In this document: positions 26,889-35,684 of the stretch, piece after piece
Layout: each line of letters begins with the position of its first letter
How positions within the stretch are numbered: position 1 is the first letter of the stretch
From: Wandonia haliotis
Lineage (GTDB): Bacteria; Bacteroidota; Bacteroidia; Flavobacteriales_D; Crocinitomicaceae
Assembly: GCF_039523435.1 (NCBI RefSeq)
Contig: NZ_BAAAFH010000022.1
Coordinates: 992,001 to 1,056,000, forward strand
Length of the DNA: 64,000 nt
Direction of reading: 5' to 3'
The notes under the pieces: model-generated
What the model saw: the letters and a program-made list of their open reading frames with translations, nothing else
Database searches by the model: none
Told to the model about the DNA's origin: nothing
Translations under genes and position numbers: made by a program

Positions 26889-28001
26889 TTATTTCACACG
26901 TAAATAATCGCCTTCTGATACTCCTTTAGCACCTTTTAACACCACCTGATCTTCAACTGACAAGTCTCCGTTTACTTCCGACACTCCGTTGTACGATTCA
27001 ACCACTTTAACATTCACTCTTCGGGCAATCAGTTGCCCCTCTTTGCTATCTGCAACAAAGACATAGCTGTTGTTATCACGGTCTTTTAGTAAAGCCGGAG
27101 TAGGAACTACAATCGCCTCTTCATTCTTGTAATCAAGAATCTGCACCTGTGCTAACATATTCGGCAAAAGAATTTTGTTTTCTTTTAACGCTGCCTGAAT
27201 ACGGAAAGTCCGGTTTGTAGGGTGAATGTAGTTTCCAATATTTGTGATTGTCAACGAGACAGTTGTGTCTCCCAAAGAAGGAACTGTCAACTGTACCGGT
27301 GTTCCCACTTTAATTCTGCTATACAAGCGTTCAGAGATTTCAGCTGTTACCTTTACCTCTCTGTTGTTCACTAAACGAACTACCGGAGATTGTGGACCTG
27401 CCATTTCTCCGATTTTCGGGAAGACTTCATCGATTACCCCATCAAATGGAGCTACTACTGTATATTTCGAACGTTGTGTTTGCAATCCTGTCAGCTTTTC
27501 TTTCAGGTTATCCAAATTGTTTTTTGCCTGCTTCAACTGGAATTCAGAACCAACTCCTTTATCAAATAGTTCTTTTTGCTTATCGTAATTATACTGTGCA
27601 AAATCAACTCCCGTCTTCAACTCCTGAATGTTATCCGAAATAATTGAGGCATCAATTCGAACCAAAGCCTGCCCTTTGGATACCCGTTGTCCTTCTTTTA
27701 CAAGTACCTCGCGAATGACTCCATTGGATTCAGCATTAACCAATGCATCCTTTTCTGTTTCAATATTTCCCTGAACGTCGATATTGTGAACAAACTCGGT
27801 CAATTCTACCGGTGCTAAAGAAACAAGAGCTGCTGGTGTGGAATTTGAAGTTGTATCCATCTCCGCTATCTTCTTCTCGATATCGGCAAGTTCGTTTTTC
27901 AATTTGGTTCGTTTTTCTTCCAGTTTGGAAATTTGTGTGGCCTCACTACATCCAATCAGAATGAGTGTAACGGCTGAAAGAAAAATAATTCCCTTTTTCA
28001 T
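26889..28001 (-). CDS. RND periplasmic adaptor (membrane fusion protein), lipoprotein
   Basis: Bridges the RND pump and the TolC channel. The 370-residue protein has a lipobox (LILIGC, Cys18), an early coiled coil of KLEEKRTKLKNELAD type, a lipoyl half-motif (VNAESNGVIREVLVKEGQRVSKGQAL split by a helical hairpin), its return half (VVAPFDGVIDEVFP), and a C-terminal beta-barrel and MP domain. It lies 30 bp after the tolC-like gene and 7 bp before the pump. Confidence 0.94.
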   Translation of the reverse strand: MKKGIIFLSAVTLILIGCSEATQISKLEEKRTKLKNELADIEKKIAEMDTTSNSTPAALVSLAPVELTEFVHNIDVQGNIETEKDALVNAESNGVIREVLVKEGQRVSKGQALVRIDASIISDNIQELKTGVDFAQYNYDKQKELFDKGVGSEFQLKQAKNNLDNLKEKLTGLQTQRSKYTVVAPFDGVIDEVFPKIGEMAGPQSPVVRLVNNREVKVTAEISERLYSRIKVGTPVQLTVPSLGDTTVSLTITNIGNYIHPTNRTFRIQAALKENKILLPNMLAQVQILDYKNEEAIVVPTPALLKDRDNNSYVFVADSKEGQLIARRVNVKVVESYNGVSEVNGDLSVEDQVVLKGAKGVSEGDYLRVK

Positions 28002-28031
28002 GTTGTTTTTTTTAGTGACTTGTTTCTTTTT

Positions 28032-29384
28032 TTAATTTTCAGTTAATTGAGTGGTAAAGTTACCGTACAGGTTGTCTAACTCGTTTTTCGCATTCATTAC
28101 CTGCAGAATTGCATTCAGGTAATCTGTTTGTGCTGCCAATACTTGTGAGTAGGTTTGGGTAACCTGCAAACTTGTAACAACACCTACTTCTTTCTTAATT
28201 GAAGTATTTTTATAAATTGATTTTGCCAGCTCAATATTTCTTCTCTCCAGCTTCATCATTGTCAATGCATTTTCAAAGTTTGCTTTGGTCTGAATTTCCT
28301 GGAATTGCAGTGTTCGTTCCAACTCTTTGATTGAGTTTTCATTCTTCTCTACCTCTATCTTTGCCTGCTGAACCTGCATAGCACGCATTCCACTTGAAAT
28401 GATCGGGATTTTTAATGTGATTCCCCATGCAGTCGACGGGTACCAGGGTTTATCCTGAAACAGATCAAATTCCGATCGAAAAGCCATGTATTGGTGTTGG
28501 AAGAATGCAGCTAATTGAGGGAAGTGCTGAAAACGCTTATTTTTCAAATCAAACTCCGACAAACGCTTTTGCTGATTCAACATGATCAGATTGATATTAT
28601 CCTGAATGGAGCCTTTCAGGTCAGCGAACTCCATCTCAATTTGTGTCAGATAATGATCCAGATCACCTTCCAACAGAACTTCGTCCGTCAGTGGGTATCC
28701 CATTTGAAGTTTAAGTAAATTCTGAGCAACCAGTAACTGTCGTTCTGTATTTACCTTCATACTGTTCAACCGGATTAAGTTTAGTTCCAATTGATCTACT
28801 TCTTCTTTCTCGATCATTCCCTGGTCATAAATCACCTCCGTGTTCCCCAATAACTCTTCAGCAGAAAGAATCAATGAATCGATCAATTTCAGATTATCTT
28901 CAGCAATCAGGACATTATAATATGCCTGAGCGATATTGTACTGCACTTCCTGCTGAGATTTCTCGATACTGCTTCTTACAAACTCTGTGTAAAATTTAGA
29001 AACCTGTAATCCAACAATGTAGGAACCGTCAAATATTAACTGAGAAGCATTAATTCCTCCCGTTACGTTATACTTCTGTCCCATTCTGAACGACACAACA
29101 TCTCCCGGTTGTGCATTTGGATTAATAAAAGAAGCATCTACTACCGATGTCGGAATATTAATATACTGTTGAAAATTTCCCTCTGCATTGATCTGCGGTA
29201 AACCAATTGCTGTCGTTTCCCAGACTTTCTTTTCTGCCGATTTTAAATCCAGGTGAGCGTTCATAACTTGCTCACGGTGTTCGACACCATACTGTTGTGC
29301 CTGTTCAAGAGTAAATTTTTGCTGTGCGTTACCGGTTAATACTCCGGCTACTACAGTTAGTATTACTAAACCAATTTTACGCAT
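28032..29384 (-). CDS. TolC-family outer-membrane efflux channel
   Basis: A 450-residue protein with a signal peptide (KIGLVILTVVAGVLTGNAQ) and the long alternating helical arms of the OEP family, visible as two repeats containing NIAQAYYNVL and, near the C-terminus, SLQVTQTYSQVLAAQTDYLNA. It forms the outer-membrane exit duct for the RND pump encoded downstream. Its ATG overlaps the end of the tetR gene by 8 bp, so translation is coupled to the regulator. Confidence 0.93.
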   Translation of the reverse strand: MRKIGLVILTVVAGVLTGNAQQKFTLEQAQQYGVEHREQVMNAHLDLKSAEKKVWETTAIGLPQINAEGNFQQYINIPTSVVDASFINPNAQPGDVVSFRMGQKYNVTGGINASQLIFDGSYIVGLQVSKFYTEFVRSSIEKSQQEVQYNIAQAYYNVLIAEDNLKLIDSLILSAEELLGNTEVIYDQGMIEKEEVDQLELNLIRLNSMKVNTERQLLVAQNLLKLQMGYPLTDEVLLEGDLDHYLTQIEMEFADLKGSIQDNINLIMLNQQKRLSEFDLKNKRFQHFPQLAAFFQHQYMAFRSEFDLFQDKPWYPSTAWGITLKIPIISSGMRAMQVQQAKIEVEKNENSIKELERTLQFQEIQTKANFENALTMMKLERRNIELAKSIYKNTSIKKEVGVVTSLQVTQTYSQVLAAQTDYLNAILQVMNAKNELDNLYGNFTTQLTEN

Positions 29385-29994
29385 TTTCTTGATTATTAAG
29401 TCGTTGTTTTAAGTATTCTAATCCCTTTTCACTCGCCATTCCCCGAATTTGCAAACGGAAAAGCTCTGTAAAAATCTCCTCTATATTACTCTGATCTATC
29501 GGAAAGAACTCTCCTCCGAAAACCAAATCAGATTTTGCCAGATGCAAACGGGCAACCAAATCAGGATTCATATTGTCCCGGTAAAGACCTTCGTCAATCC
29601 CTCTTTTAATATTTTTAAGTATTTGTCCGAACAAAAACTCCCACTTATGCGTATTCAATAATTCCCACGCTTTAGGATGGTATTTTTGCAAATCATAAAA
29701 AACAGATGGATGAACATTTTTTACCATATCAGCAACAAACTGCGATATCCCAAGTAACTCTTCAATTGCATTCTTTGCCGTCGACTCATTCAGTCCACAA
29801 TTAAACCTGTCTGCTTCCAGTTTGGTTTTGATTATTTCCTGAACAATTTCATCCTTATCTTTAAAATAATTGTAGATGGTTTTCTTTGATACTGAGAGTT
29901 CTCTGGCAAGATCATCCATGGTAACACTCCTTATACCATAACGTGTATAAACCTGTGTTGCCTTGAGTAATATTTCCTCTCTTTTTTCTTCCAT
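29377..29994 (-). CDS. TetR/AcrR-family transcriptional regulator
   Basis: A 205-residue regulator and first gene of the efflux operon, likely its repressor. The ATG at 29994 is preferred over 30021 because TetR proteins begin just before the helix EEILLKATQVYTRYG. The HTH is MDDLARELSVSKKTIYNYFKDKDEIV at about residues 30-55, an almost ideal TetR_N signature. The remaining helical domain should bind the inducer. A -7-like TACTTTTG is only 4 nt before the ATG (possible leaderless mRNA), and GGAAAC/GTTTCC repeats lie just upstream. Confidence 0.94.
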   Translation of the reverse strand: MEEKREEILLKATQVYTRYGIRSVTMDDLARELSVSKKTIYNYFKDKDEIVQEIIKTKLEADRFNCGLNESTAKNAIEELLGISQFVADMVKNVHPSVFYDLQKYHPKAWELLNTHKWEFLFGQILKNIKRGIDEGLYRDNMNPDLVARLHLAKSDLVFGGEFFPIDQSNIEEIFTELFRLQIRGMASEKGLEYLKQRLNNQENA

Positions 29995-29998
29995 GGCG

Positions 29999-30006
29999 CA
30001 AAAGTA
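29999..30006 (-). promoter_or_regulatory. Putative tetR -7 element, leaderless position
   Basis: TACTTTTG on the minus strand matches TAnnTTTG and ends 4 nt before the tetR ATG, so transcription would start at or next to the start codon. No clear -33 element is visible. Confidence 0.4.
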
Positions 30007-30024
30007 TATCAAAAAAAACACTCA

Positions 30025-30061
30025 GGAAACGAAAAACAAAAAAAAAGTTTCCAAAGTTTCC
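30025..30061. promoter_or_regulatory. Candidate operator: GGAAAC ... GTTTCC aaa GTTTCC
   Basis: GGAAAC at 30025-30030 is inverted relative to GTTTCC at 30047-30052, and a second GTTTCC follows at 30056-30061 as a direct repeat. The cluster lies between the divergent tetR operon and rnhA, where a TetR autoregulatory site is expected. Binding is inference. Confidence 0.35.
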
Positions 30062-30098
30062 ATTTTGCCATCATTCATTTTTTTTGTACTCTTGAGCC

Positions 30099-30581
30099 AT
30101 GGCAATTAAAATCTATACAGACGGTGCTGCACAAGGCAACCCGGGCAGAGGAGGCTATGGTGCAATACTCCGATTTGGAAGCAAAGAAAAAGAACTTTCC
30201 TGCGGATATCGTCTTACTACCAATAACCGTATGGAACTACTTGCTGTCATTGTTGCTTTGGAGCATCTGAAAACAGATAAATATCCGGTAACCGTCTATT
30301 CTGACTCAAAGTATGTTGTTGATGCTGTGGAACAAAAATGGGTTTTCGGTTGGCATAAAAAAGGTTATAAAGGAAAAAAGAATGCAGATCTTTGGAGGAG
30401 ATACTTACCCCTTCATCAAAAATTTCACCCCAGATTTGTTTGGATAAAAGGCCATTCCGGTCATCCTGAAAACGAACGCTGCGATCAGCTGGCAGTAGCA
30501 GCAGCAAACCAACGTGAGCTATTGATAGACGAGGGTTATGAACAAAGCGAACAGGAAGTAAAAGGAGAAAATCTTTTATAA
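30099..30581 (+). CDS. rnhA: Ribonuclease HI
   Basis: Degrades the RNA strand of RNA-DNA hybrids. The 160-residue protein has the full active site: Asp8 (IYTDGA), Glu46 (NNRMELLA), Asp69 (VYSDSKYVV) and Asp129 (ERCDQLA), plus the flexible-loop His119 (KGHSGHPENE). The C-terminal ~20 residues (EGYEQSEQEVKGENLL) are a short extra tail. It is divergent from the efflux operon; its stop is 11 bp from the end of the convergent GATase-like gene. Confidence 0.97.
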   Translation: MAIKIYTDGAAQGNPGRGGYGAILRFGSKEKELSCGYRLTTNNRMELLAVIVALEHLKTDKYPVTVYSDSKYVVDAVEQKWVFGWHKKGYKGKKNADLWRRYLPLHQKFHPRFVWIKGHSGHPENERCDQLAVAAANQRELLIDEGYEQSEQEVKGENLL

Positions 30582-30591
30582 ATAGATTGGA

Positions 30592-31287
30592 TCAAACTGT
30601 CTCTCCGGCAGTCTTTAGCTGCTCCAGACAGGCTCGCACAAATAAATTTATCAGAGGATGAGGCATTTCGCGGGTTGATGAAATTTGCGGACAGAACATA
30701 GTAGCAAGCGCAAAAGTGTGATTCTTCAATCGGACAATTTCGGGCTCTTCAAACTGATCCCGACCTTCTATACTCAGCACCTGATCCTGAAGCGCGTCCA
30801 GCAACCGGGGGTAGAGAGAATATCTTGAAGAAGTTAATTCCACATTGCTGTGTGTGGCATATAATTTTTTCATCGATGCATTCAACGGCTGAATCTGTAC
30901 CGGTTCAAACTGATTACCTGAAACTAAATTATCACTAATCAGTTTTTCATTATTCCCATTCAGATTATTCTGCTTGATCAACAATTCAATAAACAATCTG
31001 TATACTTCCCCGGTCATTAACAGAGGGGTATTCAGATTAATTACCTGCCCTAAAACACCACTAAGAAAAAACTCATTGAAATAAGGACCCGGAGCAATCA
31101 GAATTCCGTCGTACACTGAAAATGTATGCGGACGCATATTAACCGCCTCTGACGGACGAATCCAGTAATAGCTCAACTCGACCTCCAGATATCTTTCACT
31201 GTGTTCCAACGCCATGTTCGTAGCGTGGTGTGAATTGTAAGTAAAGTTGAAATCACCGATTACAGCTATTTTCAAGCATTCCGACAT
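30592..31287 (-). CDS. CTP-synthase-like glutamine amidotransferase domain protein, catalytic Cys missing
   Basis: A 231-residue single-domain protein. The ATG at 31287 gives the typical start LKIAVIGDFNFTYNSHHATN; the longer upstream start adds an atypical leader. The pattern (ATNMALEHS, YYWIRPSE, YDGILIAPGPY, and HPLINLFVRACLEQ at the end) matches the family annotated as CTP synthase C-terminal region-related proteins. Where relatives have a GTCGGFQ nucleophile elbow this protein reads LLMTGEVYRLFIE, so neither Cys nor Sec is present and glutaminase activity is unlikely. A binding or regulatory role is inferred. Confidence 0.65.
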   Translation of the reverse strand: MSECLKIAVIGDFNFTYNSHHATNMALEHSERYLEVELSYYWIRPSEAVNMRPHTFSVYDGILIAPGPYFNEFFLSGVLGQVINLNTPLLMTGEVYRLFIELLIKQNNLNGNNEKLISDNLVSGNQFEPVQIQPLNASMKKLYATHSNVELTSSRYSLYPRLLDALQDQVLSIEGRDQFEEPEIVRLKNHTFALATMFCPQISSTREMPHPLINLFVRACLEQLKTAGETV

Positions 31288-31328
31288 ATTTCGTGTTTGA
31301 TGAAACTTTTGAAAATTAAGAAAAAAAA

Positions 31329-31354
31329 AAGACCGATACAATATTATCGGTCTT
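31329..31354 (-). terminator. Rho-independent terminator
   Basis: AAGACCGATA and TATCGGTCTT form a perfect 10-bp stem with a 6-nt loop, followed on the minus strand by a long T-run. It terminates the lipoprotein gene ending at 31379. Confidence 0.92.
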
Positions 31355-31378
31355 AATTTAAAAAGTTTTAACTAAAAA

Positions 31379-32005
31379 TTAATTGTTCTTAAAATAAGAT
31401 ATATACGTTCCATTTTCGAAATGTACTGAGTCTAATCCATCCAAAGAATACAACCAACAAGAGAAGTCGGCTGTGAACTTAATATAATCCCCTTCTTCAT
31501 CCGACTCCTGTGTAATTGACGTAAAAGTAAACGTCTGAGGTTCGGGCGAATTTTCATTTGAAACCCAAAGATTACTCTCACTGTCTCTCCACTCTAACAT
31601 AATTCCATTTAAGGCTCCATCCGAATAAACAGGATCGTTTGGTGTCAGCATTCCTTCAAAAAACAATTTAAACTGGCTAATAGAAGGTAAATCTCCCTCT
31701 ACAGCATCCCAAAATGCTCTACCTACAGAAATTTTAAATAAATCCGAATAATTCGTTGAACGGATTGTATTAAAATAAATGATACTCGATAATTGAGGAG
31801 AAGATTGTAATTCCCGGAAACTGGTCGTCTCTACAGAGAACCCATCCACATCATTCACATAAGAAATGGACGTTCCATTTGTATCCGCTACAAAAGAAGT
31901 ACTCAGGTCAACTTCCGGCTTTGGTGGTGGGATCACTTCATGTTTCACACAAGACACCAGCACTCCTGAAGCTGCAGCAGCCAAAAAGAAAAATTTCAGT
32001 TTCAT
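31379..32005 (-). CDS. Lipoprotein of unknown function
   Basis: A 208-residue lipoprotein. The ATG at 32005 is chosen over 32035 because it starts directly with a signal peptide (MKLKFFFLAAAASGVLVSC) whose lipobox Cys is at residue 19, followed by a Pro-rich spacer (VIPPPKPEVD). The mature domain is rich in Ser, Asp and aromatic residues with alternating strands, probably a beta-sandwich. No motif points to an enzyme. It is monocistronic, with a terminator just downstream. Confidence 0.75.
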   Translation of the reverse strand: MKLKFFFLAAAASGVLVSCVKHEVIPPPKPEVDLSTSFVADTNGTSISYVNDVDGFSVETTSFRELQSSPQLSSIIYFNTIRSTNYSDLFKISVGRAFWDAVEGDLPSISQFKLFFEGMLTPNDPVYSDGALNGIMLEWRDSESNLWVSNENSPEPQTFTFTSITQESDEEGDYIKFTADFSCWLYSLDGLDSVHFENGTYISYFKNN

Positions 32006-32102
32006 GTTAAAGCATTTTGACGGATAAAAATACAATTATTACCCTTTGTTTCCAACTAATGAGACGAAAATAATCACATTAGGTTGGCTTTACCTGTTTT
32101 TT

Positions 32103-32420
32103 TCACGCTCTGATCTGTCGCACAGGATTGTAAAAAGTCGGTTCTTCTATAGTAAAGCTATCCAGACCAAACGCTTTTGAATCGCATTCGTACAGACGTT
32201 CATCATTTCCCATATCAATTACATGGAAACGTGAAGAGTCTACTTCTACTCCACTATTCCCCAATCTGGCAAGTAAACGATTCAAATCTGAAAATGTAAT
32301 CAGTAATGTTGCTGCAATTTTTTCTCCCGCCTGCGTAATACGACAGTTAACAACTACTTCACTATCTCCTTGCTGGAACTGAATTCTGTTGATCTCTAAA
32401 CGTTCAAATATTGCTATCAT
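32103..32420 (-). CDS. Small conserved-looking cytoplasmic protein, function unknown
   Basis: A 105-residue protein without signal peptide or membrane segment. It starts MIAIFERLEINRIQFQQGD and has a regular strand-helix pattern (VVVNCRITQAGEKIAATLLITFSDLNRLLARLG). I cannot name a family. It is probably real because the frame has even codon use, an intact stop-to-stop context and no competing gene. It is separated by 97 bp from the lipoprotein downstream and is divergent from pepP. Confidence 0.6.
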   Translation of the reverse strand: MIAIFERLEINRIQFQQGDSEVVVNCRITQAGEKIAATLLITFSDLNRLLARLGNSGVEVDSSRFHVIDMGNDERLYECDSKAFGLDSFTIEEPTFYNPVRQIRA

Positions 32421-32586
32421 AACTCTTGTTTTTTGTTACAGGACAAAGTTGCAACACTAACTACGTAATCAATTTACGCTGTAAAAAACAATCTGTATAT
32501 CAGAAGAATGAATTAAAAGCTCTCCCAAAGCCGTCCGAAAACGCGAAAAAAGTAGTACTTTCAACCATTGAAAAACGACATTAGAT

Positions 32587-33879
32587 ATGAAATACGATAG
32601 AATACCGTCAAAGCTGTTTATTGCAAACCGATCTAAATTTATTCAGGATATGCAGCCAAATTCGTTGGCTGTTTTCAACTCTAACGATATTTATCCGATT
32701 AGTGCCGACAGCACAATGCCTTTTCAGCAACACCGGGATATCTTTTATCTTTCAGGTGTAGATCAGGAAGAAAGCATTCTTGTTCTGTTTCCTGATGCAA
32801 AAGACGAAAAGCACCGTGAAGTTTTATTCCTTCGGGAAACAAACGAACATATCGCTGTGTGGGAAGGAGAAAAACTAACGAAAGAAGCTGCCTTTGAGGT
32901 TTCAGGGATTAAAACAGTGTACTGGCTGTCTCAATTCGACACCATTTTCAAAACACTAATGGCAGAAGCCGAAAGTATTTACCTCAACACGAATGAACAT
33001 TTACGGGCAAATACGGAAGTTCAGACACGGGAAGACCGGTTTATCGAATCCTGTAAGGAAAAATATCCCGCTCATATTTACCGAAAAAGCGCTCCGATTA
33101 TGCATAAAATTCGTTCGGTAAAAGAACGAACGGAGTTAGAACTCATGCTCCATGCATGTTCAATTACGGAAAAAGGGATTCGCCGCATATTACCATTTAT
33201 AAAACCCGGTGTTTATGAATACGAAATAGAAGCCGAGCTAATCCACGAATTTGTGCGTAACCGCTCACGGGGCTTCGCATACACTCCAATAATTGCAAGT
33301 GGTAAAAACGCATGTGTTCTTCACTATATTGATAATAATAACATTTGTAATGATGGTGATGTCATCCTGTTGGACGTAGGAGCTGAATACGCCAATTATG
33401 CATCCGATCTTTCCCGATCTTTTCCGGTAAACGGACGATATACCCAAAGACAAAAAGAAGTTTATAATGCTGTTCTTCGCGTAAAAAAGTTCGCAGAAAC
33501 ACTATTAGTCCCGGGAACGGTACTGGCTGAATACCACAAAGAAGTCGGTTTATTCATGGAAAAAGAATTGATTCAATTAGGATTAATTGATCAAACAGAC
33601 GTGAAGAACCAAAATCCTGATTGGCCTGCTTACAAAAAGTATTTTATGCATGGCACATCGCATTACATCGGACTTGACACACATGATGTCGGCCCGTGGA
33701 ATGAACCTATGAAAGCAGGAATGGTCTTTACATGTGAACCTGGTATCTATATCCAGGAAGAAGGTCTGGGAATTCGTATAGAAGATGATCTTGTAGTGCA
33801 GGAAACAGGTGCCCCTGTCAACCTGATGGCTACTATTCCTATTGAAGCAGATGAAATAGAAGACCTTATGAATTCATAA
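32587..33879 (+). CDS. pepP: Xaa-Pro aminopeptidase (M24B family)
   Basis: Releases N-terminal residues preceding proline. The 430-residue protein has the N-terminal creatinase-like domain (FYLSGVDQEESILVLFP) and the pita-bread catalytic domain with metal ligands in LLDVGAEYANYASDLSR, HGTSHYIGLDTHD, FTCEPGIY and IRIEDDLVV. Length and motifs fit E. coli PepP. The alpha/beta hydrolase gene begins 4 bp later, so the two probably share a transcript. Confidence 0.95.
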   Translation: MKYDRIPSKLFIANRSKFIQDMQPNSLAVFNSNDIYPISADSTMPFQQHRDIFYLSGVDQEESILVLFPDAKDEKHREVLFLRETNEHIAVWEGEKLTKEAAFEVSGIKTVYWLSQFDTIFKTLMAEAESIYLNTNEHLRANTEVQTREDRFIESCKEKYPAHIYRKSAPIMHKIRSVKERTELELMLHACSITEKGIRRILPFIKPGVYEYEIEAELIHEFVRNRSRGFAYTPIIASGKNACVLHYIDNNNICNDGDVILLDVGAEYANYASDLSRSFPVNGRYTQRQKEVYNAVLRVKKFAETLLVPGTVLAEYHKEVGLFMEKELIQLGLIDQTDVKNQNPDWPAYKKYFMHGTSHYIGLDTHDVGPWNEPMKAGMVFTCEPGIYIQEEGLGIRIEDDLVVQETGAPVNLMATIPIEADEIEDLMNS

Positions 33880-33883
33880 ACGG

Positions 33884-34618
33884 GTGGATACAAGTAACAA
33901 ACCCATTGTATTCCTTCATGGATTTCTTTTGGACTCTTCGGGGTGGGAGGTGATGAATACATCTGTCTTCTCCCGCCCTTTACTATTTCTTGACCTTCCC
34001 GGACATGGGAAAAATAAAGAAATAATCCCGGAAAAAGAGCAGATTTCAGCCTACGCTGATTGGCTGGAAAACGAAATAAAACAACGTGAAATAACTCACT
34101 TTGATCTGGTCGGTCATAGCATGGGAGGTTATATCGGACTTGAAATGCTCCAACGCACATCTTCGGGAATGGACAAACTCGTATTATTTCATTCCAATTA
34201 CTGGGAAGACAGTGAAGAACGCAAAAAAAACAGAGACCGAATAGGGGCTGTTGTGCGTAAAAACGTCAGAATTTTTCTTAATGAGTCTATCCCGTTGCTA
34301 TTCCATGTACCTGAAAAATATCCTTCAATTATTTCAGATATAATTAACCGTGCAGCAGCAATGCATCCTGATGCAATTGTACACAGTGCCCAGTCTATGA
34401 AAAACAGAGCTGACCACAGAGCCCTTGTTGCAATGCACAAAGACCGGGTATATTCAATACAGGGTGAATTTGATAATCTGATTTCCGCAAAAGAATCAGA
34501 AGAAGACTGGCCGGGACATTTCGAACATTTTTTTATACAAAAAAACTGCGGACACATGAGCCACATTGAGCAACCCGACGCATCCGCAGAAACTTTAATA
34601 AAAATGTTGGAAAATTAA
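33884..34618 (+). CDS. Alpha/beta hydrolase (GTG start)
   Basis: A 244-residue serine hydrolase. It appears to use a GTG start at 33884, 4 bp after the pepP stop, since no ATG is near the fold's beginning. It has the oxyanion motif LHGFLLDSSGW, the nucleophile elbow GHSMGG with Ser79, a likely acid Asp in GEFDNLIS and the catalytic His in NCGHMSHIE. The fold resembles small esterase or MenH-like enzymes, but nothing reveals the substrate. Confidence 0.88.
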   Translation: MDTSNKPIVFLHGFLLDSSGWEVMNTSVFSRPLLFLDLPGHGKNKEIIPEKEQISAYADWLENEIKQREITHFDLVGHSMGGYIGLEMLQRTSSGMDKLVLFHSNYWEDSEERKKNRDRIGAVVRKNVRIFLNESIPLLFHVPEKYPSIISDIINRAAAMHPDAIVHSAQSMKNRADHRALVAMHKDRVYSIQGEFDNLISAKESEEDWPGHFEHFFIQKNCGHMSHIEQPDASAETLIKMLEN

Positions 34619-34721
34619 TTTCCGTTTTCTCCGAAGACCCAGATATAATTAGCTGAACTCAAAGAAAAAATAGATGGTAGATGTTTTCTCATAATTCTGT
34701 GTTTTTTTGGATTCCTAAAGC

Positions 34722-34763
34722 AACAATGTTATCACTAAGTTAAGCGATAAGGTTGTTTCTTTT
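34722..34763 (+). terminator. Possible terminator after the hydrolase gene
   Basis: AACAATGTTATC and GATAAGGTTGTT form a 12-position stem with one mismatch and one wobble, with a 12-nt loop followed by TCTTTTTCC. It lies about 100 bp after the stop, so assignment is tentative. Confidence 0.4.
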
Positions 34764-34824
34764 TCCCTAACTTTTTCAGTTGTAGGGTTCATTTAGTAAA
34801 CGGTATTGTATATTGACTAAAGGG

Positions 34825-34856
34825 ATTACGTTCTTTTTTTACGTAAAGATTACGTT
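34825..34856 (+). promoter_or_regulatory. ATTACGTT direct repeats upstream of the LytTR regulator
   Basis: ATTACGTT occurs at 34825-34832 and 34849-34856, 24 bp apart start to start, with a palindromic TTACGTAA between them at 34839-34846. LytTR proteins often bind pairs of direct repeats about two helical turns apart, so an autoregulatory site is plausible. Confidence 0.4.
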
Positions 34857-34905
34857 ACCATATAAATGAAAAACACTATTTTTAATAAAAATCCAAAAAA
34901 CGAAA

Positions 34906-35682
34906 ATGAATTTACGTGCTGTTGTTGTAGATGATGAAGAATTAGCAAGAAAAAACCTTATTATGCTCCTTGAAGAATTTTGTCAGGAGGTAGAGGTAAT
35001 CGGTGAGGCCGGTAATATTGATGATGCACAGAGTATTATTGAATCCAGTAATCCCGATGTTGTTTTTCTTGATATCCGCATGCCTTCGGGAGCGGAAGGA
35101 TTTGATCTTCTGGAACGAATTGAAAAGAAAGATTTTCTGGTTGTTTTTGTAACAGCGTTCAAAGATTTTGCGATTCGGGCGTTTAATGCAAATGCTGCCT
35201 ATTATATTCTAAAACCAGTTGATGTAGAGGATCTTCAAAATGCAGTTCGTAAAGTGCAGGAGACAAAAGATGCTTTTCAGGTAGCTCCCGAAAACTTCTC
35301 AACGTATTTTGAGTCCATACGCAACCTGTCCGATTCACTTGTTCGCAACAAACCTTCCAACCGTATAGCCATTTCTCATACCAAAGGATTAAAAATCATC
35401 GAGGACAATACGATTGTGCACCTCGAAGCAAGTGGAAACTGTACAATGCTTCATTTTGAAGACGGCTCAAGATATCTTGATACGAGAACACTTAAAGTGT
35501 ATGAAAACCTTCTTGACCCATCTAAATTTTTCAGAGTGCATAAATCACATATTGTAAACCTCAATTATCTGACAGAATACTTAAATGAAGATGGTCATTT
35601 TGCTGTATTGAATAATAAAGATCATATTCCCGTAGCACGAAACCGTGTTGTAGATTTTGTAAAATTGCTGAAAACACTTTAA
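34906..35682 (+). CDS. LytTR-family response regulator
   Basis: A 258-residue response regulator. The receiver domain (residues 1-125) has the acidic pocket VVDDEE, phospho-acceptor Asp56 in VFLDIRMP, Thr in FVTAFKD and the Lys in YILKPVD. The C-terminal half is a LytTR DNA-binding domain (VHLEASGNCTMLHFEDG; FFRVHKSHIVNLNYL). The sensor kinase gene starts 2 bp after its stop, so they form a cognate pair. Targets are unknown; repeats at 34825-34856 suggest autoregulation. Confidence 0.95.
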   Translation: MNLRAVVVDDEELARKNLIMLLEEFCQEVEVIGEAGNIDDAQSIIESSNPDVVFLDIRMPSGAEGFDLLERIEKKDFLVVFVTAFKDFAIRAFNANAAYYILKPVDVEDLQNAVRKVQETKDAFQVAPENFSTYFESIRNLSDSLVRNKPSNRIAISHTKGLKIIEDNTIVHLEASGNCTMLHFEDGSRYLDTRTLKVYENLLDPSKFFRVHKSHIVNLNYLTEYLNEDGHFAVLNNKDHIPVARNRVVDFVKLLKTL

Positions 35683-35684
35683 GC

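Noticed and set aside
23411..30061. The efflux operon as a horizontally acquired island
   Set aside because: No integrase, insertion-sequence or flanking repeats are visible and base composition looks like the neighbours.
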